DNA from: an uncultured Desulfobacterales bacterium
GTDB lineage: Bacteria; Desulfobacterota; Desulfobacteria; Desulfobacterales; SpSt-501
DNA length: 64,000 bases
Assembly: GCA_938048455.1 (NCBI GenBank)
Contig: CALIUY010000016.1
Span: 78,796-142,795, forward strand
Reading direction: 5' to 3'
Part shown: one piece after another, positions 31,701 through 39,403 of the stretch
Layout: each line of letters begins with the position of its first letter
Numbering within the stretch: position 1 is the first letter of the stretch
Program-made: the position numbers and the translations under genes
Notes under the pieces: model-generated
The model's database searches: none
The model's input: the letters and a program-made list of their open reading frames with translations, nothing else
Told to the model about the DNA's origin: nothing

Positions 31701-32404
31701 GGAGGAGCTTCCTTTGACGGCAGTCGATAGCGTTCATCCATCAGGGAGTCGAGCAGCGAATCCTCGTGAAACACGGCGATCATCGTCGTGCCGCGGGCTT
31801 TCATCTCGGCGAGCACCTCGATCACGACCGCCATCGCCCGACGGTCCAGCGATGCCGTGGGCTCGTCGAGCAGCAGCAGCCGCGGCGGGCGGATCACGGC
31901 ACGCGCGAAGTTGACCCGCTGCTTTTCGCCGCCGCTGAACGTGGCCGGAAAGGCTTCCCAGAGGGTCGGCTCGATCCCGATCCGCTCGAGCATCGCCCGG
32001 GCGCGGCGACGGGCTTCCGCGGGAGGAGCCCCGGCCGTGATGAGGGGCTCGGCCACCACGTCGACGGCCGGAACCCGCGGCAGAACGCTCAAAAACTGGG
32101 TGACGTAGCCGATTTCCGCACGACGGATGCGCAGCACCTCCGTCTCCGAGGCCCGGGCGAGGTCGATTTCTCCGCCTTCGAGCGGGCGGTAGCGGATCCT
32201 CCCCTGCACGGGGAGGTAACTGCGGTAGATGCACTTGAGGACCGAGCTCTTGCCTGCGCCGCTCGGGCCGGTGAGGGCCAGCGCGGCACCTTCTCGCACC
32301 CGGAAGGAGACCCCTTCGAAGCCGAGGATCACTTTTCCGTCCTGCATGTGGCAGACGAAGCGCTTGGCCAGGTCTTCGACGTGGAGCAGCGGATCCGGAT
32401 TCAC
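31697..32404 (-). CDS. phnL: C-P lyase system protein PhnL
   Basis: This 235-residue ABC-type ATPase is essential in forming the ribosyl phosphonate with PhnG, PhnH and PhnI, rather than a transporter subunit. It has GPSGAGKSSVLKCIY (Walker A), VTQFLSVLPRVPAVDVVAEP (PhnL-type Q-loop), FSGGEKQRVNFAR and LLLDEPTASLD. The GTG start at 32404 overlaps the phnK stop in GTGA; a long upstream read-through lies inside phnK and is rejected. Confidence 0.95.
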   Translation of the reverse strand: MNPDPLLHVEDLAKRFVCHMQDGKVILGFEGVSFRVREGAALALTGPSGAGKSSVLKCIYRSYLPVQGRIRYRPLEGGEIDLARASETEVLRIRRAEIGYVTQFLSVLPRVPAVDVVAEPLITAGAPPAEARRRARAMLERIGIEPTLWEAFPATFSGGEKQRVNFARAVIRPPRLLLLDEPTASLDRRAMAVVIEVLAEMKARGTTMIAVFHEDSLLDSLMDERYRLPSKEAPP

Positions 32405-33243
32405 AGGACCGAGTTCACCAGGAGCTGGGTGTAGGGTTGCTGGGGGTCCTCGAGAATCTGGTCGGAGAGCCCCTCTTCGATGATCTCCCCGTAGCGCATG
32501 ACGATCGTGCGCGTGGTGAGCAGCCGGATCACCCCGAGATCGTGGGAGACGACCAGCATAGCGATTCCGAGCTCGCGCTGCAGGGAACGGATCAGGTCGA
32601 GCACCTTCGCCTGCACCGAGACATCCAGGCCGGTGGTCACCTCGTCGAGCAACAGCACCGCCGGCCGCGTGGAGAGCGCCTTGGCGATCTGAACGCGCTG
32701 TTGCATGCCGCCCGAAAAGTTCCGTGGCGGCTCGTCCATGCGCGAAAGCGGAACCTCCGTCTGCTGGAGCAGGGCGGAGGCCCGCTCGCGGATACGGCCG
32801 ACATGCCGCCAGCCGGCCATGAGCAGGCGCTCGGCGATGTTGCCCCCGGCGCTGACCTTCATCCGCAGGCCAAGGCGCGGATGCTGGTAGACGATGCCCA
32901 TGTGCTCGTTGCGGATCCGCCGTCGGGCAAAGGGGCTGAGCGCGAACAGGTTGCCCCCGCCGGCGTCCGCGGCGGAGGCCGCCGCGAGGCGGTACTCGCC
33001 CGCCCAGGGCTCCTCGTCGAAATGAAGCAGGCGCACGACGGTGCTCTTGCCCGAACCGCTCTCGCCCACGATGCCGAGCACCTCCCCCGGGAACAGGTCG
33101 AAGGAGACCTGCCGGCAGGCGACGATCGCGCCGCAGCGGGGGCAACGGTTGGTTTCCCGCCGCGACCCGGTCAGCTCGAGGCAGGCGCTGCAGCCCGTCC
33201 CATAGCGCTGGGTCAAGCCGCGCACCGAGAGCAACGGCGTCAT
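32401..33243 (-). CDS. phnK: C-P lyase system protein PhnK, with Cys4 insertion
   Basis: This 280-residue ABC-type ATPase binds the C-P lyase core (PhnGHIJ). It has GESGSGKSTVVRLL (Walker A), YQHPRLGLRMKVSAGGNIAER, FSGGMQQRVQIAK and LLLDEVTTGLDVS. Between the first two strands is an insertion with C-x2-C and C-x2-C (GCSACLELTG and NRCPRCGAIVAC), likely a zinc knuckle absent from E. coli PhnK. ATG at 33243 overlaps the phnJ stop by 4 bp; 20 extra upstream residues lie within phnJ and are rejected. Confidence 0.94.
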   Translation of the reverse strand: MTPLLSVRGLTQRYGTGCSACLELTGSRRETNRCPRCGAIVACRQVSFDLFPGEVLGIVGESGSGKSTVVRLLHFDEEPWAGEYRLAAASAADAGGGNLFALSPFARRRIRNEHMGIVYQHPRLGLRMKVSAGGNIAERLLMAGWRHVGRIRERASALLQQTEVPLSRMDEPPRNFSGGMQQRVQIAKALSTRPAVLLLDEVTTGLDVSVQAKVLDLIRSLQRELGIAMLVVSHDLGVIRLLTTRTIVMRYGEIIEEGLSDQILEDPQQPYTQLLVNSVL

Positions 33244-34181
33244 GCCGCGCCTCCCGGGCGTTCGCCCTCCGCCGGCCCCGCCCCGCGACGCCGTTTTTCG
33301 CAAAAGCTCGTATCCGAGCAGACCCAGCTTCGGCCGCCGGTCGCATCGTCGAGCACCTCATCGAGGTAGCTTGCGCTCGAGCCGCAGCGCCGGCAACGCC
33401 GACCGGCGAAGTCCTCCACGCGGAAGGCGAAGTCCTCAAAGGAGAGGGGCTCGACGGCGGTGTGCGGGGGGACGGCGTAAATGCGCTTTTCCCGCCCGGC
33501 GCAGAACAGAAAGAGGTTTTCCGCCCGGTCGAGCCGGGGCAGATCCCAGCGCGGAATGGGGCTTGGATCCATGAGGTAGCGACCGTTCACCATCACGGGG
33601 TAGCGCGCGCCCACGGTGATCTCGCCGTAACGTACGATGTCCTCGTAGAGATAGAGCCACATCCGGCTGTAGTCGGCCTCGGCGTGCATGCGCCGCGTTT
33701 CCCGTTCCGAGGGCTCGACGAGGCGCAGCGGCTCGGGGATCGGCACCTGGAAGATCAGCACCTGCCCGGAGTCCAGCCGCTCTTCCGGAATGCGGTGGCG
33801 GGTCTGGATGAGAGTCGCCCGCCGCGTGTCGGTCGTCACCGCCACACCCGTCACTCGTTGGACGAATTTTTTGATGTTGACCGCATTCACCGAATCGTCG
33901 CTTCCCTGGTCGATCACCTTGAGCACGTCGCCGGGGCCGATCAGCGCGAGCGTCAACTGCAAGCCCCCCGTCCCCCAGCCGCGGGCGATCGGCATTTCGC
34001 GCGAGCCGAAGGGCACCTGGCAGCCGGGGATCGCGATGGCCTTGAGCATCCGGCGCCGGATCTCGCGCTTGGCGCTCTCGTCAAGGAACGCCCAGGAGTA
34101 ACGCGCCCCCGCCCCCTCGAAGGCGGAGCCCCGGAGGCCGGGCCGGAGGGCGTCGCGGACTTGCGCTCGGAGCGCCTTCAT
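33240..34181 (-). CDS. phnJ: Alpha-D-ribose 1-methylphosphonate 5-phosphate C-P lyase PhnJ
   Basis: This 313-residue radical-SAM enzyme cleaves the carbon-phosphorus bond. Near the C-terminus C-x2-C (RRCRRCGSSASYLDEVL) and then C-x5-C (WVCSDTSFCEKR) match the four conserved cysteines of E. coli PhnJ that hold the Fe-S cluster. The N-terminal half has CQVPFGSREMPIARGWGTGG, another PhnJ signature. ATG at 34181 overlaps the phnI stop by 4 bp; the longer frame upstream is inside phnI. Confidence 0.96.
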   Translation of the reverse strand: MKALRAQVRDALRPGLRGSAFEGAGARYSWAFLDESAKREIRRRMLKAIAIPGCQVPFGSREMPIARGWGTGGLQLTLALIGPGDVLKVIDQGSDDSVNAVNIKKFVQRVTGVAVTTDTRRATLIQTRHRIPEERLDSGQVLIFQVPIPEPLRLVEPSERETRRMHAEADYSRMWLYLYEDIVRYGEITVGARYPVMVNGRYLMDPSPIPRWDLPRLDRAENLFLFCAGREKRIYAVPPHTAVEPLSFEDFAFRVEDFAGRRCRRCGSSASYLDEVLDDATGGRSWVCSDTSFCEKRRRGAGPAEGERPGGAA

Positions 34182-35275
34182 GGGAGGGGGTTCCTTTCCT
34201 TCGGGTTTCCGCCGCGGATGGCCCGCAGCCGGTCGAGGTCCGACTGGAAGGTCACGTAGTGGGGCAGCTTGTAATGGTTGCAGAACCCCATGGATTCGAT
34301 CCCGTCCACGTGGGTCAGGACGAACTCCTCGTCCTCCGAGGGGGCCGCGGGCTCGGGGCTGTCCATCGCCCGGTCCAAGACCGCCATGGCGATGGCCTTG
34401 GTCTCGTTGTGCCCGAAGCACAGCCCGTAGCCCAGACGAAACCGCGCCTCGCCGTCCTCATCGCCGATCCGGGCGATGACCTCGGCCTCGGTGATCAGGA
34501 TCTCGCCGATCGTCTCCACGGGACCGGAGGGCATCCGCCGCCGGCGTACGGGGACCGTGCCCACGCGAAGCTCGCCGATCACCGGATGCACCGAGCCGTA
34601 CCCCCGCATGTTGGAGTAAGCGAGCGCGAGCAACCCCCCCGTTTCCCCCCGGGCGAGGGTCTGAAGCCGGGCGCTTCGCGGCGCAGGAAACGAGAGCGCC
34701 TCGCGGGTGACATCGACCGGGGGCTCGGAAACCCCCTGCGGGGAGCGCGCCGGCGCAAGCAACCCTTCCCGGCGGAGCAGGTCGACCACCTTGGGGAATT
34801 CCTCCGGCAGCGGTTGCGCCGGCGCCGCGCGCAGCTCCCGCAGCAGGCGGTGGCGAACCACCTCCGGATCGCCTTCGAGATCGAAATCGAGCAGGCGCAG
34901 CGTGTAGTCCGAGGTGGGCCCGAGGATCTGTCCGCCCGGGATGTCTTTGAAGGCCGCGGAGATCCGACGCAGAACCTTCATGGCCGCGGTATCGATCGGC
35001 TCCGTGCTGCCGCGGCGGGGAAGGGTGGTGCGGTAGGCGCGCAGGAGGAAGGCCGCCTCGAAGCTGTCCCCCGCCGCCTGCTTGAGGGCCAGTGCCGCCA
35101 ATTCCGGAGCATAAAGCGAGCCTTCGCCCATCACCCGATCCACGGCGAGATGAAACACGCTGCGGATCTCTTCGATCGTGGGCGGCCGGATCCCGGCGGG
35201 AAATTGCCGCAGCTTGCGGAATCGCTCCGCGTTCTCGATGGCGGCCGCTCCGCCGCTCACGGCGACATAGCCCAT
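34178..35275 (-). CDS. phnI: C-P lyase core subunit PhnI
   Basis: This 365-residue protein is the nucleosidase subunit that, with PhnG, PhnH and PhnL, attaches the phosphonate to ribose triphosphate. It starts GYVAVSGGAAAIENAERF and contains YSNMRGYGSVHPVIGELRVG and GFCNHYKLPHYVTFQSDL, conserved throughout PhnI. It follows phnH by 1 base and overlaps phnJ by 4 bp. Confidence 0.96.
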   Translation of the reverse strand: MGYVAVSGGAAAIENAERFRKLRQFPAGIRPPTIEEIRSVFHLAVDRVMGEGSLYAPELAALALKQAAGDSFEAAFLLRAYRTTLPRRGSTEPIDTAAMKVLRRISAAFKDIPGGQILGPTSDYTLRLLDFDLEGDPEVVRHRLLRELRAAPAQPLPEEFPKVVDLLRREGLLAPARSPQGVSEPPVDVTREALSFPAPRSARLQTLARGETGGLLALAYSNMRGYGSVHPVIGELRVGTVPVRRRRMPSGPVETIGEILITEAEVIARIGDEDGEARFRLGYGLCFGHNETKAIAMAVLDRAMDSPEPAAPSEDEEFVLTHVDGIESMGFCNHYKLPHYVTFQSDLDRLRAIRGGNPKERNPLP

Positions 35276-35276
35276 C

Positions 35277-35885
35277 TCAACCTCCGATGCGGATGCGAAT
35301 CGAGCGCGGAACCGCCATGAGCCGTCCCTCGGGCTGCAGAAAGACGGCGTCCACCCCGCAAGGAAACTCGGCGTTCACCGCCTGGAGCTCCTCCCAGGCC
35401 GAAAGCGGGATCCCCTCCATTTCCGGTGCGATCCCCGAAGCGGACTCGATCCCCGGTCCCGCAAGACGGACGGGCAGCCTCTGCGCCGAGGAAGCCTCCC
35501 CCGGAGTCCCCAGGCAGCAGACGACGGTCGCCCCCTCCTGGGGGGCTTCCGCGCTGCCGCGGCACACCCGCGTTGACCAACCCGCGGCGTTCTCCACCCC
35601 GCAGATCCACAGGAAATCGGCCTTCTCGGGCTCGGCCGCGCGTGCACGGGTTTCCTGCAAAAGCAGCCCTTTCAGCCCCTCCGCCGTGCCGGCGGGCCCC
35701 ACGACAGCGCAGGAGACGGCCTCGTCGAGAAGACAGCGCCCCAGGGCGAGCGCGGCGGCAAAGGGTGCCTGCGGGTCGAGCGGTTCGATCCGCACGCACC
35801 GACCCGGACGGCTGAACGCGTGAAGGAGCCGGCGGAACACGCGCTGGCTTTCTTCTTCCCGCGCCGAGAGCACGGGCGGCGTCAT
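35277..35885 (-). CDS. phnH: C-P lyase core subunit PhnH
   Basis: This 202-residue core subunit has FRRLLHAFSRPGRCVRI at the N-terminus, LGTPGEASSAQ centrally and the C-terminal EELQAVNAEFPCGVDAVFL followed by VPRSIRIRI, all PhnH signatures. Its start overlaps the phnG stop by 4 bp, in the standard phnGHIJ order. Confidence 0.94.
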   Translation of the reverse strand: MTPPVLSAREEESQRVFRRLLHAFSRPGRCVRIEPLDPQAPFAAALALGRCLLDEAVSCAVVGPAGTAEGLKGLLLQETRARAAEPEKADFLWICGVENAAGWSTRVCRGSAEAPQEGATVVCCLGTPGEASSAQRLPVRLAGPGIESASGIAPEMEGIPLSAWEELQAVNAEFPCGVDAVFLQPEGRLMAVPRSIRIRIGG

Positions 35886-36361
35886 GACTCCCCCAGCGAA
35901 CCGAAATCGACCCGCTCCGGGCGAAGCGAAGCGAAGGCGACGCGGGTGGCGGCCGCAAAACGGGCGATCTCTTCGCGCTGTCGCCGCCAGAGAGGCTCGA
36001 GGCGTTGCCGAAAATCCTCAAGCACCCGCACCGCTTCCGGGGGGCCGGCCCGCTCCGCCGCCTCGGCAACGGCGAGCAAGAGGGCCTTTCCGGGCTCGTC
36101 GCCGCAGACGGTTGCGGCGGCGGTGCAATCGCCCAGAGCCACCTCGGCCTCGGTGACGAGCAACTCTCCCAGGTAAAACGGGGTCGCGAAGGGATCGCGT
36201 GCGGAAACGAGCAGAAGCGCCGCCTGGGGCGGCCGCAGCACCGCCAAAGGAACCGTCTGCCGGAGACGCTCGAGTACGGCCTCGATCTCCGGGCGGGAAG
36301 CGGCATCCAGGACCGCAAGGAGCCTCTCTTTCAGGCTCGCGCTCGTCGTGTCGTCAGCCAT
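35882..36361 (-). CDS. phnG: C-P lyase core subunit PhnG
   Basis: This 159-residue small core subunit partners PhnI. FYLGELLVTEAEVALGD is the family hallmark, and the C-terminal helix includes ATRVAFASLRPERVDFGSL. The start at 36361 overlaps the acetyltransferase stop by 8 bp. Confidence 0.92.
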   Translation of the reverse strand: MADDTTSASLKERLLAVLDAASRPEIEAVLERLRQTVPLAVLRPPQAALLLVSARDPFATPFYLGELLVTEAEVALGDCTAAATVCGDEPGKALLLAVAEAAERAGPPEAVRVLEDFRQRLEPLWRRQREEIARFAAATRVAFASLRPERVDFGSLGES

Positions 36362-36989
36362 AAAGCTCCAGAAAGCGATTCAGGTCGTACAAATCGGAAA
36401 AGCGCCGCTCCAGGGTTTCCCGGTCCCAGTCCCACCAGGCGATGGCGAGCAGCTTTTCGATCACCGGCGCAGGAAAGCGAAAGCGCACCGGCCGGGCCGG
36501 GACCCCGGCGACCAGCTGGTAGGGCGCCACCTCGCGGGTCACCACCGCCCCGGCCGCCACCACGGCTCCGGTACCGATGGTCACGCCGCCCATGATTTTG
36601 GCCCCGTGTCCGATCCAGACGTCGTGCCCGATCCGGCAGCCGCGGCTTTTGCGCCAGGCGAAGACCTCGTCGTCGTCGCGCTCGCCGAAGCCGTAACGCA
36701 CCCGGCGGTAGGTGCAATGGTGCTGAGTCACGCGCTGCATCGGGTGATCGCCGGGGTGAATCACGACGTGCGAGGCGATGGAACAGAAACGGCCGATCTG
36801 CGAATAGTTCACGACGCCGTCCGCGCCGGCGAGGTAGCTGTAATCTCCCAGGCGCGATTCGATCACCGTCCAGCGCGGGCCGACATCGGTGTATTCGCCG
36901 AGACGGGAGGCGACGACGCAGGCTGAAGGATCGATCCGCGGCCGGGCGCTTTCCCGGTCGCCCGGCGTGAACGGGTGGGGCTGCCGCAT
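36354..36989 (-). CDS. Left-handed beta-helix acetyltransferase of phosphonate operons
   Basis: This 211-residue protein has hexapeptide-repeat structure: SRLGEYTDVGPRWTV, then IGRFCSIASHVVIHPGDHP, and CRIGHDVWIGHGAKIMGG with the catalytic-type His of xenobiotic acetyltransferases. The WWDWD segment near the C-terminus is shared with chloramphenicol/DapH-like members found in phn operons. The exact acceptor is unknown. ATG at 36989 is preferred to an upstream TTG at 37025, because the TTG would lie inside the Pho box. It is the first gene of the C-P lyase operon. Confidence 0.88.
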   Translation of the reverse strand: MRQPHPFTPGDRESARPRIDPSACVVASRLGEYTDVGPRWTVIESRLGDYSYLAGADGVVNYSQIGRFCSIASHVVIHPGDHPMQRVTQHHCTYRRVRYGFGERDDDEVFAWRKSRGCRIGHDVWIGHGAKIMGGVTIGTGAVVAAGAVVTREVAPYQLVAGVPARPVRFRFPAPVIEKLLAIAWWDWDRETLERRFSDLYDLNRFLELYG

Positions 36990-37020
36990 GGCCTTTTCGT
37001 TTCCGGGGCGATTCTCGATC

Positions 37021-37053
37021 CCCAACTTTAGCCGCCGATGAGAATCCGGTTAG
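37021..37053 (-). promoter_or_regulatory. Pho box of the C-P lyase operon
   Basis: Minus-strand 11-mers CTAACCGGATT (from 37053), CTCATCGGCGG (37042) and CTAAAGTTGGG (37031) are contiguous and match the local consensus closely. The box ends 31 bp before the ATG at 36989, leaving room for a -10 element (GAGAAT is the best nearby hexamer). Confidence 0.75.
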
Positions 37054-37110
37054 AAAAACGCTGCTTCCCGCTCCCATGGCAGAACCCCGGGGCTCGCGGT
37101 TTGCAGAATC

Positions 37111-37150
37111 GAAACAATTTCCTCACAAGCGCCGCATTTTCTGGTAGGAT
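37111..37150 (+). promoter_or_regulatory. Candidate phoU promoter with Pho-like repeats
   Basis: GAAACAATTTC and CTCACAAGCGC are in 11-bp phase, with a -10-like TAGGAT at 37145, 12 bp after the second repeat, a PhoB-type layout. Only one repeat fits the local consensus well. The phoU ATG is at 37202. Confidence 0.4.
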
Positions 37151-37201
37151 GATTCCGGGACAGCCTTCCCGCCCGAAGCCGCGAAAGGGGGAACGTCGCG
37201 C

Positions 37202-37858
37202 ATGACGAAGCATTTTCGTCGGGAATTGGAAAACGTCAAAAAGCGGATCCTGACCCTCGGATCCCTCGTCGAGGACCGGGTCCGGGAAGCGGTGCAGGCC
37301 GTCGAGCGGATCGACGCCGAACTGGCCGAACGCATCGTGCAAACCGACTACGAGATCGACGAGATGGAGGTGGAGATCGAGGAGGAATGCCTGAAAATTC
37401 TCGCGCTCCATCAGCCGGTCGCCGTCGATCTGCGGTTCATCATCACCGTGATCAAGATCAACAACGAGCTCGAGCGCATCGGGGATCAGGCGGTGAACAT
37501 CGGCCAGCGGGTCATGACCATCGCCAAGCGGCCCAAGCCCCCCTTCTCCTACGATTACGCCGACATGGGGGAGAAGGTGCAGCGCATGCTCAAGATGAGC
37601 CTGGATTCCCTGGTCAACCTCGACGTCGACCTGGCTTACAAGGTGATCACCCTCGACGACGACGTGGACCAGATCAAGAACGACGCCTACGACCGGATCA
37701 AGCAGGCCATCCGCGAGCTTCCCGAGCGCGTCGGCTACTACATCAACCTTCTGCTCATCTCGCGGCACCTCGAACGTCTCGCCGACCACGCCACCAACAT
37801 CGCCGAAGAGGTCGTCTACCTCGTGGAAGGGGAGATCTACCGCCACGCGGAATACTGA
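37202..37858 (+). CDS. phoU: Phosphate-signalling regulator PhoU
   Basis: This 218-residue all-helical cytoplasmic protein links the Pst transporter to PhoR and represses the Pho regulon when phosphate is ample. It has two PhoU repeats, each with an acidic metal-binding motif: ELERIGDQAVNIGQ near 95 and HLERLADHATNIAEE near 195. The N-terminus (MTKHFRRELENVKKRIL) is canonical. A GGGGG-type ribosome site precedes the ATG. It lies about 36 kb from pstB in this window, although the two are usually adjacent. Confidence 0.96.
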   Translation: MTKHFRRELENVKKRILTLGSLVEDRVREAVQAVERIDAELAERIVQTDYEIDEMEVEIEEECLKILALHQPVAVDLRFIITVIKINNELERIGDQAVNIGQRVMTIAKRPKPPFSYDYADMGEKVQRMLKMSLDSLVNLDVDLAYKVITLDDDVDQIKNDAYDRIKQAIRELPERVGYYINLLLISRHLERLADHATNIAEEVVYLVEGEIYRHAEY

Positions 37859-38161
37859 GACGGCCGCTTTCCCTGCGAGGCCTCACGGCGGCCTGACGCT
37901 CTTCGCCCCTTGAAAACCGAGCCGGCACCCGCTAAAGGGGAGCCGGCGGCGAAACGATCGCCAATCCCGGAACACAGGCCCCGGCAACCTGGTCTCCGCA
38001 CGCGCCACCCCGCGCGGATCGTTGCGCAGGCTCTCGCGCCTCTTGCGGCCGAAGCGGTCGCCTGTTTCCGAGCCTTCCCGGAGGGGGCTCGCCCTCCGGT
38101 TTCGCGGCAACCCCAAGGCGGGGCGGACGACGGCCCGAAAAAGCGCCAGGAAAGGTCGGCC
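37859..38161. other. 303-bp intergenic region between phoU and the FIST gene
   Basis: No convincing gene is seen. Frames open on either strand lack a ribosome site and family resemblance. The main feature is a perfect GC hairpin at 38078-38099. A ribosome site for the FIST gene (AGGAAAGG) sits at its end. Confidence 0.6.
38078..38099 (+). terminator. Possible terminator hairpin downstream of phoU
   Basis: CCGGAGGG (38078-38085), loop GGCTCG, CCCTCCGG (38092-38099), then only TTTC. The stem is strong but the T-run is short and the site is 220 bp past phoU, so termination is uncertain. Confidence 0.3.
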
Positions 38162-39403
38162 ATGAAGGTCGGGGTCGGTTACGCCAACGTCCAGAAGGCG
38201 CACGAAGGCGGCCGGGAGGCCGCCCACCGGGCGCTTCAGGCGGGCGGCATCGAAAGGCCCGATCTGGTATTCGCCTTCATCGGGGGAGCGGTTCCGCCCG
38301 CGGACTTTCTCGCCGGGCTGCGCGCCGAGATCGGAGCGACGGTCCCCGTGGTCGGCGGCTCGGCGATCGGGGTCATCACACCCGGGGAGATCTGCTATGC
38401 TGGCCATCCCTGCGGCGTCCTCGCCCTGGAAGCGGACGGGCCGTTCTTCCGCATTGCCGCGGCGGAGGGCCTGGCCGCGGATGAAACCGCGGTGGGCGAA
38501 CGGCTGATCGGCGATCTCGCTCCCGGCCCCGAGGACGGCGCGCTCTTGGTCTTCTACGATTCCGTCCGCCGCCCGCCCGCCGCCGCCGAGGCACCGCCCG
38601 AGCTCAACGTCTCGGCGCGCTTGATCGCCGGGATCACCGCGGCGGCGCGATGCCCCCTGCCCCTGTTCGGGGCCGGCCTTCTCGCCGACTTCGGCTTCGG
38701 TCCGACGGTGCAATTCCGCGGCATCGGGGTCGCAACCCAGAGTGCGGTCGGAGTGCTGTTCTCACGAAGGTTTTCGGCCCGCCACCGGATCATGCATGGC
38801 TGCAGCCCGCTCGACGGGGTTTTCCATCGCGTGACGCGCGCCTCCGGAAACCTTCTCTACGAAATCGACGGCCGATCGGTCGTCGAAGCGATCGACGAGC
38901 TCTACGGCAACCGTGACTGGCGAAAGGGCCGCCCGATCGACCTGCTGACCATCGGCCGCTACCAAGGAGAGCCCTATTCCGGCACGGAAGAGGATCTCTA
39001 CGTGAACCGCCTGATCACGGGGGTCCTGCCGGACGGCCGGGGCATCGCTCTGTTCGAGCCCGACATCGCCGAAGGCGACGAGATCGTCTTCATGATCCGC
39101 GACCCGGGAATGATGACCGCCTCGGCGCGGAGCCAATCCCTGGCCTTGATGGAGGAGATGCGCGCCGCCGGCGAGCGGCCCGTTTTCGGGCTCTACATCG
39201 ACTGCGCCGGACGCACCGCTTTCTACTCCCAGACCGCCGTGGAAGAGGCGGCCGAGGTGCAGCAGGTTCTTCGCCGGCACGGAGTGCCCTTCTTGGGATT
39301 TTACTCCGGCGTGGAAATCGCCCCCTGCGGCGGCGGCAGCCGGGGACTCGACTGGACCGGCGTGCTTCTCGTTTTCGGGGAACGCTCTTCGGATGACCGC
39401 TGA
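38162..39403 (+). CDS. FIST N and FIST C domain sensor protein
   Basis: In this 413-residue protein the N-terminal FIST domain shows PDLVFAFIGGAVPPADF and VPVVGGSAIGVITP. The C-terminal FIST_C shows GRPVFGLYIDCAGR-like text (ERPVFGLYIDCAGRTAFYSQ) followed by PFLGFYSGVEIAP. FIST domains are thought to bind small ligands such as amino acids. There is no membrane segment or signal peptide. It overlaps the next gene, a hybrid histidine kinase, by 11 bp, so the pair likely forms one sensory unit. AGGAAAGG precedes the ATG at 38162. Confidence 0.88.
   Translation: MKVGVGYANVQKAHEGGREAAHRALQAGGIERPDLVFAFIGGAVPPADFLAGLRAEIGATVPVVGGSAIGVITPGEICYAGHPCGVLALEADGPFFRIAAAEGLAADETAVGERLIGDLAPGPEDGALLVFYDSVRRPPAAAEAPPELNVSARLIAGITAAARCPLPLFGAGLLADFGFGPTVQFRGIGVATQSAVGVLFSRRFSARHRIMHGCSPLDGVFHRVTRASGNLLYEIDGRSVVEAIDELYGNRDWRKGRPIDLLTIGRYQGEPYSGTEEDLYVNRLITGVLPDGRGIALFEPDIAEGDEIVFMIRDPGMMTASARSQSLALMEEMRAAGERPVFGLYIDCAGRTAFYSQTAVEEAAEVQQVLRRHGVPFLGFYSGVEIAPCGGGSRGLDWTGVLLVFGERSSDDR

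Noticed and set aside
37011-37025. TTG start at 37025 for the hexapeptide acetyltransferase
   Set aside because: It lies inside the Pho box; ATG at 36989 gives a normal family N-terminus and room for a promoter.
37883-38713. Minus-strand frame between phoU and the FIST gene
   Set aside because: It mostly overlaps the FIST domain on the opposite strand and has no family features.
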